A stretch of 64,000 nt of DNA from Haematococcus lacustris (taxonomy: Eukaryota; Chlorophyta; Chlorophyceae; Chlamydomonadales; Haematococcaceae). Both the position numbers and the translations under genes were made by a program. The DNA lies in contig JASKMD010000031.1 in the NCBI GenBank assembly GCA_030144725.1, forward strand, positions 11,389,862 through 11,453,861. The letters run 5' to 3'. Shown here piece by piece: positions 39,466 through 50,400 of this stretch. A model generated the notes under the pieces. The model saw only the letters and a program-made list of their open reading frames with translations, searched no databases and was not told the origin of the DNA. How positions within the stretch are numbered: the stretch's first letter is position 1; each line of letters opens with the position of its first letter.

Positions 39466-42194
39466 TCACAGCCTCAACGGCACCTTCAGCACCCAGGCCA
39501 CTGCCAGCCCTGCAGCCGTGCCCACAGCATAGCCCAAGCTGCCTGTCAGCATCGCTGTCTGTGCCATGGCGGGCCAGCCTCTGCTGTTGGCCATGGCAGC
39601 AGCCGTGGCTGGACCCCCCACATTGGCATTACTCCCCAGCACCAGCGCCCAGGCAGGAAGGCGCATCAGGGTGTTGGCGACCAGCAGCACTCCCCAGTGC
39701 ACTGCCACCATGACCAGCAGCAGCAGCAGCATGGCCAGGGCTTCAGGGCGAGCCAGGCAGTGCAGCGACCCGGCACTGCAGCCAATGACTGTGAAGAACA
39801 CACACATCAGGGCACCGCTCAACTGGCTGGCCCCTGCAAAGGGTGAGACTGCCATGGCTGGTTGCTGGCCTGAGATGCAGCTGCCCGGTACAAGCACAGC
39901 AGTGGTGACAGCAGCAGCGTCCACGGACCCCACGGGCGCAGCAGCTGGCATGGGGGGAGGGCCAGCCATAGCAGTGGATGGTTTACTGGCCACCATACCT
40001 CCTCCCTCCCCAGCTGCTGTCAAGACAGGAGCGGGGCAGCGGGAGCACCCAGGAGAGGGGTGCCCTGGGAGCAGCTTGGGCGCCAGGGCGGCTATACAGG
40101 CTGCCACCAGGGTCATGGCCAGCAGGTGCAGGCTCGGCACTGCCAGGGCGTGGGCCAGGGCGTGTCCGCAGCTGCAGGCGCAGGCCGCAGCGCCGAGGCT
40201 GAGGGCCAGGCTCTCTGGCGTCTCTGAGGGAGCTGGAGGCAAGGCGGCTGGGCGGATGGGCCCTGGGGTCAGGGGAGGGGCAGGGCCAGTGTCTGGGGCA
40301 GGGCATGGGTCCAGGGGCTAGGGGTCAGGAGCAGGGGTGAGGGCAAAGTGTAAAGGGGTTCGGTGGCCGGGCAAGGGGTCTGGCTGTCAGCAGGAGCAGA
40401 GGTGTGGGCGGCTGGCATGGACTGCTGCCCTACTGCTATTCACATTCTTGGGCCTATGTGTTTTGGCTGGCATGAGGACTGTGTTCGTGGGGTGGGGCAA
40501 CTCAAGGGCTGGTCAGAGGCCGGGGCCATGTCAGGGCAGGGATGGTGGGGCAAGGCCCCTGGGGGAGGTGTGACCCCCTCCTGCTGAGGTGTGACCCCCT
40601 CCTACTTGGGTGTGACCCCCTCTTGCTGAGGTGTCACACTGCAATGACGTATACCTGGGTGACCCTGCTCACTAGCCTGATAGGGGTGCATGCAGGGAAA
40701 CTAGGAGGTAGCTAAACAAAACAAAACCTGCCAGCCCCGCCTTGAGGTGGCGTCCAGGTGTTTTCCCAAGCACTGCATTGCACTTGTCTCTCTGATCAGC
40801 CAGTCACACACTCCTGCACTGTGTGGTTAAATAGACTCCCCTGGCATGTCACGCTAGTCACTGGCACTCAGGGCCACTTGGTCCAGCACAACAGCTGCCA
40901 GCCCACCTGGAAGGGTTGTGCGGGAGGCACTGGCAGCTGTGCCATTCTGAACAGAGTTGTGGCCGGCGCTGCTGCCCTCTGGATACACCATCAGCAGAGC
41001 TAGGAAGACAGCCATGGCGATGTTGTCAGCGGCCATGGCAGCGGGCACCAGGGCAGCAGGCAGCCCCACAGCCTGCAGGGCACAGGCTGCGAATTATGTC
41101 CAGGCTAGCAGGAGGGAGGGACAGTTGGTTTAGGGTGTCGCAGACAGGTGGCGGGCGGGTGGGCGGGTGGGCAGGCAGGTTAGCGACAACAGTTGCAGAC
41201 TGAGGTGTGGAGCGGCAACCCTGACATGCCCCGCCCCCCTTTGCCCTCCAGGCTGTTTGATCTCTACGCTGCGACCCGTGCAGGCCAACTGCCCAAGACA
41301 ATGACGAACATGGGCTTGTCTCAAGTGAGCTAGCCAGTGATCCTAACCTAGTGATAGCCCTGACCTGACCTAGACGGCAGCGGCAGCAGCAGCCTGCCAC
41401 AGGCCGACATGTTGTTCCTTGTTGAATGAGTTTTGTTGGCCTGCCACAGGGCTGGGAGGAAGGAGATTCAAAGCCCGTGCCAGAGTGGCCGGCTGCTAGC
41501 CAGAGTGGCCGGCTGCTAGCCAGGCTCACCCACTTCCCTGCCTCATTCCTCACTGCCGCCCGCCCGCCCGCCCGCCCGCCCGCCCGCCCGCCCGCCTGCC
41601 TGCCCTACCCTGTGCCCTCTCCCAAGCCTTGCACCCAACCCACCTGTGCCACTGCAGCAAAGTTGACTGAGCCTCCCACATACGAGGCGCACAGGCAGGC
41701 AGCCAGCTGGGGCCCATGTGGGCCCAGGAGCCCTAGTCCCTGGCACAGCTTTAACCCAGCTACCGCGCCCATCACCATGCCAACTGCCCCCACCAGGAAG
41801 GCCAGCAGCAGGGGGCCCCCTGTGCGCATGAGTTGGGACATGTCAGCTTCAAGCAGGTAGCCAGCCGCCGCCCCTGCATGTGCACAGCAGGATTCTGAAA
41901 AGTGGCTGAGTTTGAAGGGGTGGTCTGAGGTGGCCGAAGGGGAGCATCATGGGGTCGACATGAGGTGCGTTGCTGTCCTGGCTGACCTGGCATCAGGTAC
42001 GCCCAGACAACGTTGTAGGCAGGGCAGTCGACGGGTAGAACACCTGTGGCACTCAGACCCAAGCCGCAGGCCATGGCTAATAGGGGGGCCGACAGTGCTG
42101 AGCCAATGCGGGTGCGGGTCGCAGCAACCTGGGCTAATGATGCCGAGGAGGTGAGCAAGGCCCACACAGGCCAGCCATCAGTGAACATCGCCAT
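39466..42194 (-). CDS. DUF819-family multi-pass membrane protein (complete copy)
   Basis: Exon 1 42194-41987 starts MAMFTDGWPVWALL and ends VVWAYLMPG. Exon 2 41873-41644 gives YLLEADMSQLMRTGGPLLL, GAVGMVMGAVAG and YVGGSVNFAAVAQ. Exon 3 starts 41072 with AVGLPAALVPAAMAADNIAM and VFLALLMVYPEG. The last exon, from about 40260, runs to a stop at 39466 with LGSNANVGGPATAAAMA and GYAVGTAAGLAVAWVL. About ten hydrophobic helices are visible. DUF819 (PF05684) is found in bacteria and plants; plant members are predicted plastid or envelope proteins, but the function is unknown. Order and near-identity with the broken fragments at 480-1530 show this is the parental or better-preserved copy. The exon 3 end and last-exon start are approximate. 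Confidence 0.82.
40566..40642 (+). repeat. ~21-25 bp tandem repeat
   Basis: Four GAGGTGTGACCCCCTCCT-like units in the DUF819 gene's last intron. Confidence 0.85.
41555..41602 (+). repeat. (GCCC)n tetranucleotide repeat
   Basis: About 11 CCCG units in the second intron of the DUF819 gene. Confidence 0.9.
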
Positions 42195-42479
42195 GCATCG
42201 TGAATGGCGAGGGCGCTGAGGGTGTCGCGTGACGTGCACAATGGTGCGGAGGTTCACTGTTCGAAATGGCTGGCACAACCCGGCCATTCCAGTGAGTAGC
42301 CGCCCCAGCAGTGGGCGCGGCTGTCAAGGCGTGCCTGCGTATCGCATGAGTCCGTAACATGTAGTGATGCTTGCTTGCGCATGATGCGCAGGCTGCTTGA
42401 TCAAGTTGTACCTCCTTAGGACGACTTGCGACGACTGTCAGAGATATCCTGGTTGACTGTCGAAGACGTACAGCTTCTT

Positions 42480-42790
42480 TGAAGACTATGCGTTGTGTGC
42501 GCCCTGCACCTGGAGTGCGAGGTGGTTGAGGTGTCCAGGGAGCGCCAAGGCAAGCGCAAGCAGCTGGTGGTCTTATTGGGTGAAGCTGGGCGGGTTGAAT
42601 GTGTTGGCCCAGTAGGCGCAATGGTGCTGGTGCTGGTAGTAGTAGTTGTTACACTAAGGAGGCAGGGCTCGGGTGGATACAAGCCAACCTGTCCCCAGCT
42701 AGGCATATGCACAACCGCCTGCTGCGCCCAGCCTGGAGCCAGCAGCGTCAGCAGCCAGTGCAAAGCTGTGGTGCCTGGTACCCAAACCCC
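42480..42790 (+). pseudogene. Degenerate Fanzor fragment (RuvC-II to zinc-ribbon region)
   Basis: Two frames together recall the Fanzor at 5880-10968: GKRKQLVVLLGEAG resembles GRAKQLVVFFGAAS, and further on RLLRPAWSQQRQQPV resembles RLVHPAWSQERGQPV. Stops and frameshifts interrupt it, and the catalytic VDE segment is not recognisable. A dispersed repeat follows at once. Confidence 0.6.
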
Positions 42791-42803
42791 TGCAATTACG
42801 CTG

Positions 42804-42966
42804 TTAGTTTTGATGAGGTGCCCAGTGGTCTGTCCCGGGAAAGTGCCATCTACGTGGGGTTTGCAATCATCAAGGGTGCGACCGAGGATGCTTCAATATG
42901 ATTGTAGCGGAGTGAGATTACCCACAGGCCAACATGTTGTTCCTTGTTGAATGAGTTTTGTTGGCC
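42804..42966 (+). repeat. ~165 bp dispersed repeat, copy 1
   Basis: It starts TTAGTTTTGATGAGGTGCCC, passes GGTGCGACCGAGGATGCT and ends TTGAATGAGTTTTGTTGGCC. Further copies are at 55126-55286 and 63065-63238, and a 3'-only copy at 41400-41448. The function is unknown; it may be the end of a mobile element. Confidence 0.85.
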
Positions 42967-43317
42967 TGGTACCCAAACCCCAGTAACCCCAAACCCCGAA
43001 TCAGCAGGAGTCAGCTGGAATCAGTGCATGTGTATCTGCTGGCTAGTCGCCCCTTGGGGGTAAGCACCCGCAGCCTCAGGCACACTGTGGGGCGGGGTAT
43101 ACGAGCTCTCCTCTCCAGCCCGGCAGGAACACGGTTTGTCAGTGTGTCTGCCATAGTGCCTTTTACAGTTCTTGCCTTGAGCCATCCTAAATGACGTGGT
43201 TGTCATTACCACGCGATGGGAGGGTATAGAACGGATAGAACGGCTGACCAGCACCTTGACCCTCAACCTAGAGCCTTCATTGCAGTGGAACACTAAGTGT
43301 GGACCTAGAGCCTTCAT

Positions 43318-44210
43318 TGCAGTGTTACAGGCTGTCTGGCGGGCGAGGCAGGGAGCCAAAGCTCACCAGGCCGTCCGTGCAGCGGCCATCACAGCTCAAG
43401 CTGCGTGGCGGTGCCGCTCACAGCAGCTTTGCCACCACCAGCTCATCCAGGCGGCTGCCACACTGCAATGCGCCTGGCGAGCTCGTACTGCTGCCAGCTA
43501 TCACAAGCAGCTGCATGATGCAGCAGTAGCAGTGCAGGGCGCTTGGCGGGCGCATCAGGCTCGAGCCAGTCTGGCAGCATGCCATGCAGCAGCCATCACC
43601 ATGCAAGCCGCCTGGCGAGGCCACCGTGCCCAGGCCAGCCACCAGCCGCAGCTGCGCCAGGCAGTTGCATGCCAGTCGAGTGTTCGGGCATGGCTGGCCC
43701 GCCGCATGCTAGTGGCTGGCAAGCAGGCAGCCATTGCACTCCAGGCAGCGTGGCGGACACACCAAGCTAGGGGCCGTTTCCAGAGGGAGCGTGCAGCTCG
43801 GGTGATACAGGCCTGCTGGCGAGGGTCCCGTGCCCGCACCCAGCTGAACGTCGAACATGCAGCTGCCTCCTGCATTCAGGCCGCCTGGCGGTGCTTTGTC
43901 TGCCGGGCTGAGTACCACAGGCAGCGCTGCAGCCTGGTGCTGCTGCAGGCAGCGGTGCGCAGCAGGCAGGCACAGCAAGCAGCAGAGGCCAGGCGGCAAG
44001 CAATCATAGCAGTCCAGGTAAGGCTAGAGACAAGGCCAGCGTTCCCGCTATAAGATGGGGACCCGTGGCTGGCTTGCTCTTTGCTTTCATTTAGTTGACT
44101 TGTACCAGTCCCACAGGATGTGATGCCAATGACATCACACTTGCACATCACCTTGGCCCTCAACCTAGAGCCTCCATTGCAGTGGAACAATAAGTGTAGA
44201 CCTCTACAAA
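43318..44210 (+). pseudogene. Inverted duplicate of the ASPM IQ-repeat region
   Basis: An open frame to 44053 encodes about ten IQ-like repeats (LQAVWRARQGAKAHQAV, IQACWRGSRARTQLN, LQAAVRSRQAQQAAEARR and others). It is nearly identical to the minus-strand ASPM exon at 50190-50885. Homology continues past the exon into ASPM intron sequence to about 44210 (matching ~49995). It lacks the calponin-homology and start regions and lies outside the gene, so it is a partial copy. Its left end falls in the dispersed sequence AGAGCCTTCATTGCAGTG, which occurs twice at 43270-43322. Confidence 0.88.
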
Positions 44211-44397
44211 GCGGTGTTTTTGTCTGTGTGGAGTTCCCATGCACATGGCATACACATGGCAAAGACATGGCATACACATGGTCATGGTCGCCTACCACCT
44301 ACACTATTGCCTGACCCCGGGGGGCTATGATGTAGAGTTGGCATGACAAACATGCACTAAGCGTAAGCTGATGACAGCTCAAGAGGGGGGGCACACA
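44135..44397 (-). repeat. Fanzor-associated 3'-end repeat, most complete copy
   Basis: On minus, the sequence downstream of a Fanzor stop runs: TGTGCCCCCCC, CTGTCATCAGCTTACG, TAGTGCATG, ATGCCAACTCTA, GGGTCAGGCAATAGTG, GTAGGCGACCATGACCATG, several CCATGTGTATG units, ACACAGACAAAAACACCGC, then CCACTGCAATGGAGGCTCTA. The same order is seen from 53025 to 53280 on plus. By analogy with TnpB/Fanzor loci, such a conserved 3' flank could encode the guide RNA and the element's right end; that is inference. Confidence 0.7.
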
Positions 44398-44790
44398 CTA
44401 CTGTGCCGCAGCAGTCTGCTGCTGTTGCTGCTGGGCCTGGGGTGGCTTATCTTGCAATCGCTTGTACCCCAGCTCAGGGTACTCCTTGCCCTTGGCTGGC
44501 AGCTTCCCCTGCTCTGGCCAGTAGCACAGCTCCAGTGGGCGCCACTTGCTCTCCCAATGCACTGCATGTTCAGTGCTGCATTGCAGTCCCGGCCTGGCTG
44601 TGGGGCTAATTTTGCCTCGGCAGCCTTGCCCTGGGCTTTGACTTTGCCCTTGGTGGGCTGGCTGGGCCCAGCTGCCTGCTCAGCCTCAGTGCACTTGTTG
44701 CGTTTGGCTGGCGGGGGAGTGCTGGGCCCAGGCTGTGTGGCTGCTGCCACCGGGCCAGCTACCAGCTGGCCAGACCTCAAACCACCAGCT
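44398..44790 (-). pseudogene. Fanzor C-terminal fragment
   Basis: Reading minus: TQPGPSTPPPAKR, TKGKVKAQGKAAEAK, GRDCNAALNMQ (RuvC-III), then a frame change, then ELCYWPEQ, AKGKEYPELGYKRL, a Gln run and the stop at 44398. The WLD residues that normally precede RDCNAA are missing. Nothing of the RuvC-I or N-terminal regions is present upstream. Confidence 0.8.
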
Positions 44791-45235
44791 CATACCAGCT
44801 CATAACTGCCTATAATCGTGTGTCATTCACTCTCGCACCTCCAAAGAGCACCTTCAAAGGGCTGCCTTAGGGTTGTAGGCCTTTTACATGGTTCAGTTTT
44901 TTTACATGGTTTACGCCAATAGTGGATAGGGCAGCATGAGGCACGGGCACATCCTGACCAATGGGCAGCAACAGCGGGGTGTGCTTGGCAGCATCAGCAT
45001 GCAAGCAAGGGTGGCAGGCACGGCTGACCAGCATGGACCTCATTGACAGATTGCCAACGACATGATGTCAGCGGGTGTTTGCAAGGCGATTAGTGTACTC
45101 ACTTTGAACCCATGCACCTCATTATCTATGACCGACCCAGTGCTATGACGTCCCACTCAGTTGCTCTCCCTCCCATTTCCCATCCTTGCCTCCACCTGCC
45201 GACTGCATCCCTAGTCAGCTGTGGGCCGCGGCCAG
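44791..45235. other. Intergenic, no gene seen
   Basis: 445 bp between the Fanzor remnant and the 3' end of ASPM; contains short TTTTTTACATGGTT repeats near 44890. Confidence 0.4.
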
Positions 45236-47383
45236 CATCAGCTGTCACTGGTCTGGTGGGCCTGCCGCTTGGTAGCAGACACAGCCCCTGGGCCCGACAG
45301 GGACCGGGCACCCTTGGGGGCCCCCACCATCGCTGACTGACGCGGGGTCTGCTGCCCCCCAGAGCTGTGACCCAGGCGGCCAGAGGCTGGCACAGGCACT
45401 GTGACTCTGGCCCCTGTGCCGGCGCCAAGACCACGCAGCTGAGCAGGAGCCCCTGGGCGTGAGGCTGCAGTGCAAGCTGACCCGGTTGGCGCCGCCGTGC
45501 CTGGCACTCTGGGTCTACCAAGCAGTGTGCTGCCCAAGCCTGGCCCCTGCACCGCACAGCTGGTAGCGGCTGAGACAGTGGCAGTAGTGGTGGTGGTGGT
45601 GGTGGAGGGCTCCATGGCATCTGTGCTGGTGGGCAGACTTGGCACTGTTTTGACGCCTGTCTGAGAGTCTGGGCTTGTGCTCTCAGAGCTGGCTGCTGAC
45701 TGGCAGCTGACCAGCTGCATGACCTGCTGGGTGAGCAGCGCCTGCTGGGCTGCCTGTTGCGCGGCCTGCTGCTGTGCCGCTTGCTGCACGCGCAGCACGT
45801 TGCGCACCACTGTGTTCTTGGGCTGCCAGGTGTGTGTGCGGGCAGTGGCTGCAGGCACCACGTCCTCAGGCACCCTGGCAGTGTCAGGGCCCAGGGGCAG
45901 GGCGGAGTGGCTGAGGGCGTGGGGCACGGTGTTGTGGTGTTCCACCTGGGAGCAGTGGGCAGGCGGAGCCACAACAGTGACAGCAGCTGGGCCAACAGGG
46001 AGGGGTGAGGGGCAGGGGCAGGGCCACTATGGGTTGTTATCAGTAGGGCACCAGCACCAGTAGTAGCACCAATAGTCCCCAGGGTGCTAGCCACAGTGCA
46101 AGTAAGGGTTATGGGCAGCAGGGCCACTGGATGTTGGAGGAAGTTTGCCGTGAACCGACGAGTAGCATAATATCTACACGCAAGGCTGCGTGAAAAGGCT
46201 GGGATCACTTGTGGTTGAATGGTCGAATGAATGAGTGGTGGAATGTAGGGATAGTTCAAGCAGAGTGATCAGGACAAACAAGCCCCCCCTTGGTGGAGTG
46301 CCCTGGCAGGGGACGGCGCACCTGTACTCCATGCAGCCGGGCCTCGTGAGTGACCTGGGAGATGATGGCCTGCATGGCCTCCAGCTGCTTAGCCGCAGCC
46401 AGGAGCTTGCGGGTTGCCTCCTTGGCGCTGGCATCAGACCCCTTCTGGCCTGAAGTCAGGGGCATGGGGGCATGGGGCTGGGCAGCACTGGGGACAAGCT
46501 CACTGCTTACACTTTCCCACACATGCTACGAAACCCTGATAAGCAGGGTTGTGGCAATGGTTTTACACCATCATGGTAGAGCAGTTGAAGTGCCACAACA
46601 TGCATTGGCCCCATCGTGAGATGGTGCGGGTTGGTGCAGCCCACCTTCCAAGCGGTGGATGTACTTGCGCTCCATGTCAATCCTGCACTCAGCAGCAGTC
46701 ATACAGTACTGCCAGGGCCGGGCAGGGTGGGAACGAGGCATAGGTGTGCATGGGCACCCAGAGGGCCAGCTGGTTCGCCGTCACATGACAGACAAACTGA
46801 GAGCTAACTAATTGTGCAAGCCATGTCAGGCAGAGGTGGAAGAAGGGAATCATCCAGGCAACAGTACCAGGGGTAGGCGCCCACAGCCTTGGGGACATGA
46901 CTGTAGATGCAGTGGGTGTAGTGGGTGTGATGGGGCTGCGGTCACACCTGCGCGAGACAATCTGCCCGATGCCTTCCCAGGTCTTGACCACACTGGGCAT
47001 CTTTGCCACTGCCAGGGCATGCCCAGGAGGGCCCAGTAGCTTGACAACCACAGACATGGCCGCCTGCAGACACCCACAGCTGTGAGTGGTAAGCCAGGTG
47101 TGGTGCAGCAATGGCATGGCGAGCAGCAAAGCACTCATTGCAAAGCAAAGCAGCATTGTGATGGCAAAGCAGTTTTTGACCACTGGCTTGTGTGCTTAGG
47201 TGACTAGGTCCAAAGCCTCACGTTGGAAAACATTGATAGACCATTGCACTGGTGATAGTACCACTGACATTGTGTGAACCCTAAAAATCTGCCTTGATTA
47301 AGGCATGTGTCGCCTGCTGAGCTGGGCAGGGAGGTGCTGCATAGCATTGATGGAGGTTGAAGCTGCTACTGCAGCTCTGAATC

Positions 47384-47417
<34 letters not shown>

Positions 47418-50400
47418 GCAGTCGCACCATGAAGACATCTTCTTGATCACGGAAGAATTGCAGTCGCTCGGACAATGTGGGGATGCAGTCCTCGGAGGCA
47501 AACATAGCCGGCACCAAGTGTGCATGGCGGCAGATGTGTGACATGACGGCCAGCATGCGCAACAGTAGCTCCACGTGGGGCCTGCGCAGCAGCAGTGCAG
47601 CAGGGGGTGTGTTGAGGCTGCAAAGCAGGAGCTGGGCCTAGGGGCACTTTGCCTGAGGACAGAATGGGAGGTGGTGGTGGCAGCAGCAGCACACCTGACT
47701 GTGGGTAGCCTCACTCACTTGCTGCGGTTCAGGCCCCGCATGAGGCGAAGCAGGCCGGCTACGCCCCGTGACTCAACGATGAGCTCACAGCAAGCCAGAC
47801 TGTAGCTGCTGCCTGTTTCCATAGACTGGAGCGCTTGGGATAGCTGCACAGGCAGTAGCACACAGGCATGAAGGATGTGGTTCAGGGATCGGGGTTTAGA
47901 AATCAGGGATTGAGGGTTTGAGATGTGGGGCTGGGGTGAAGGGTTTAGGGCTGTGCTGGTGCACCTAAACCCCCTGCATGAAGCCTGCTAGCATGTTTGT
48001 GCCAGCCGTGCACCTTGCAGGGCGGTTGGGGAAGTATTGGTTGGAAGCGTTCGAAGGCAGGCTAGTGCTCAGTGAAAGAAGGTCAAGCGGGAAGAGCAAT
48101 AAGAGCTGCGCACTGACCTGGGCAGGATCTTTGCGACTCTTCAGCTGTTCCAAGGCATCCCGCACGCGGGCGCCCAGAGTTTTGTTCGGGTTCCGCGCCG
48201 CAACCGCAGCCGCCGCCGTGAGCTTCCGGCGAGCCTCGGCTTTTGCGCGGCCGTCATTGCGTCGCACTTTCCACCCGCGCCACAGCGCCTGGACCCTAAC
48301 GATGTTGTGCAGCGCCACAGCCTTAGCCCGCATCGCGCACCGGGCTCTCCACTGCGCACAGCAGTGGTGACCACATGTTGGTATCAAGCAGCGGGATGGC
48401 AGCGCCAAGGGACTGCTGCGGCTGGCGACCTGTGGTGTGGTATCGCCCGTGCCAGGACCAAACACATCTGCTTCATTGTGGGTCCCAAGGAAGCTTCCTC
48501 GTTAGCCATAAGTAGTCCAGGCAGTAATGTGACCTCACTGTAGCTGCCCTTGAGCCAACATATGAGGTTGTGAGAGTCACAGCATTTACAGCAGGCACGG
48601 CAGGAGAAGCAGGTTGCAGGTCGCAAACCCACCTGTGACTGCATGACAGTGGCCGCCGCTGCCTGGGTTGCGGCTGCCCGCCGTGCAACCAGGACGAGCA
48701 TGCGTGCCCTGAACATGGGCACAGCTTGCGTGATGACTGCTAGCGCCTGGCGCTGCCTCAAGTACCGAGCTTGCTGGAGGTGTGCCCGGAATGCCTGCGC
48801 AGTGCAAAAGGGAAAGTGTTGAAGGCCGCCAAAGACAGTGGTTAGCATGGATGACCGGGCAGGCAGAGGGCCAAGGTGGTGCTGGGGGAATGCAGCACCT
48901 GGACTGCAGTCAGCCAAGGCTCGCAGACTGGCTGCCCTTGTGAGCGGTGTCGGAGTAAGAGAATGACGGGGTGGGAGCAAAATACATATTGCAGGACCGT
49001 GGCTATGAGTTAGCAAGGGGAGGTGCCCGGTGTGAAGTGCAGGGAGGCCTGCAAGTGCAGTTGGGGTGAACACCTCTAGATTGCAGCGGTGGCGCACTCA
49101 CCTGCTGGATCACAGCTGCTGCCTTGCTGTGCAGTCGCCGTTGCCGGACGGCAAGCAGCACATTGCCATGCTGGCGGCGCACCATCACACCTCGCCACCA
49201 TGCCTGCAGCTTGTGCGCTGCTTGCCACCTGCTGGGTTGCAAGAACACCGATCGTGCTGGTGCGATCATAAGTCGTTGTCACGAGGTGATGAGATGTGAT
49301 GAGGTGTTGTCCAGCACCCACAGCCAGGCAGTCACACAAGCAGCAGCCTCAGGGCCTTGGGCCAGCACTCCCCCGCCAGTCAAGCGCACCAAGGCTGTGC
49401 AGACAGCTGAGTCAGCCATTCCAGGCCAGCAAGGGTGCAAGGTGTCAGAGGGGATGTGATGAGGGAAGCCATGCGCCAGGACACAGCAGGCTGAAGGAGG
49501 GGTTTTGTCTGCGAGTTGTCTAGGCTAGGAAGCGGGCAGAAAGGGCTGCCACCCCGCCACCCAGCAGTGGAACAGGAGGCCAGGACCGCCCACCTCTCCA
49601 TGTAGGCCTTGGCTGCTAGCACGAGTGCTCCCCTGGCCTTCATCTCGTTGACCAGCTGGCGCGCAAGCCAGCCCCGCACGCAGGCCTGCACTGTGATGAT
49701 GTGGCGTCGCCGGGAGGCCGCGGCCCGCCGCCCCAGCCAGGACCGCACCCCAGCTTGCAGTGTCAGTGCTGCTTTTTGCTCAGCTCGCAGGGATGATAGT
49801 GCCAGCTGGGCCAGGTGCCTGCGCCACATCACCTGCAGTCAGCGAACAGCAGAGCACCAGTCACATGATGTGGCAAGGTAGTCTCAAGTATCTAATGGTC
49901 TCATGATACTCAAAGACCCTATGCCGCTGTGCCTTTGAAGGTGCCCTTTGGAGGTGCGAGAGTGAGTGACACGCGGGTATGAGCAGGTATGAGCTGGTAA
50001 GAGGTCTACACTTATTGTTCCACTGCAATGGAGGCTCTAGGTTGAGGGCCAAGGTGATGTGCAAGTGTGATGTCATTGGCATCACATCCTGTGGGACTGG
50101 AACAAGTCAACTAAAATGAAAGCAAAGAGCAAGCCAGCCACGGGTCCCCATCTTATAGCGGGAATGCTGGCCTTGTCTCTAGCCTTACCTGGACTGCTAT
50201 GATTGCTTGCCGCCTGGCCTCTGCTGCTTGCTGTGCCTGCCTGCTGCGCACCGCTGCCTGCAGCAGCACCAGGCTGCCGCGCTGCCTGTGGTACTCAGCC
50301 CGGCAGACAAAGCACCGCCAGGCGGCCTGAATGCAGGAGGCAGCTGCATGCTCGACGTTCAGCTGGGTGCGGGCACGGGACCCTCGCCAGCAGGCCTGTA

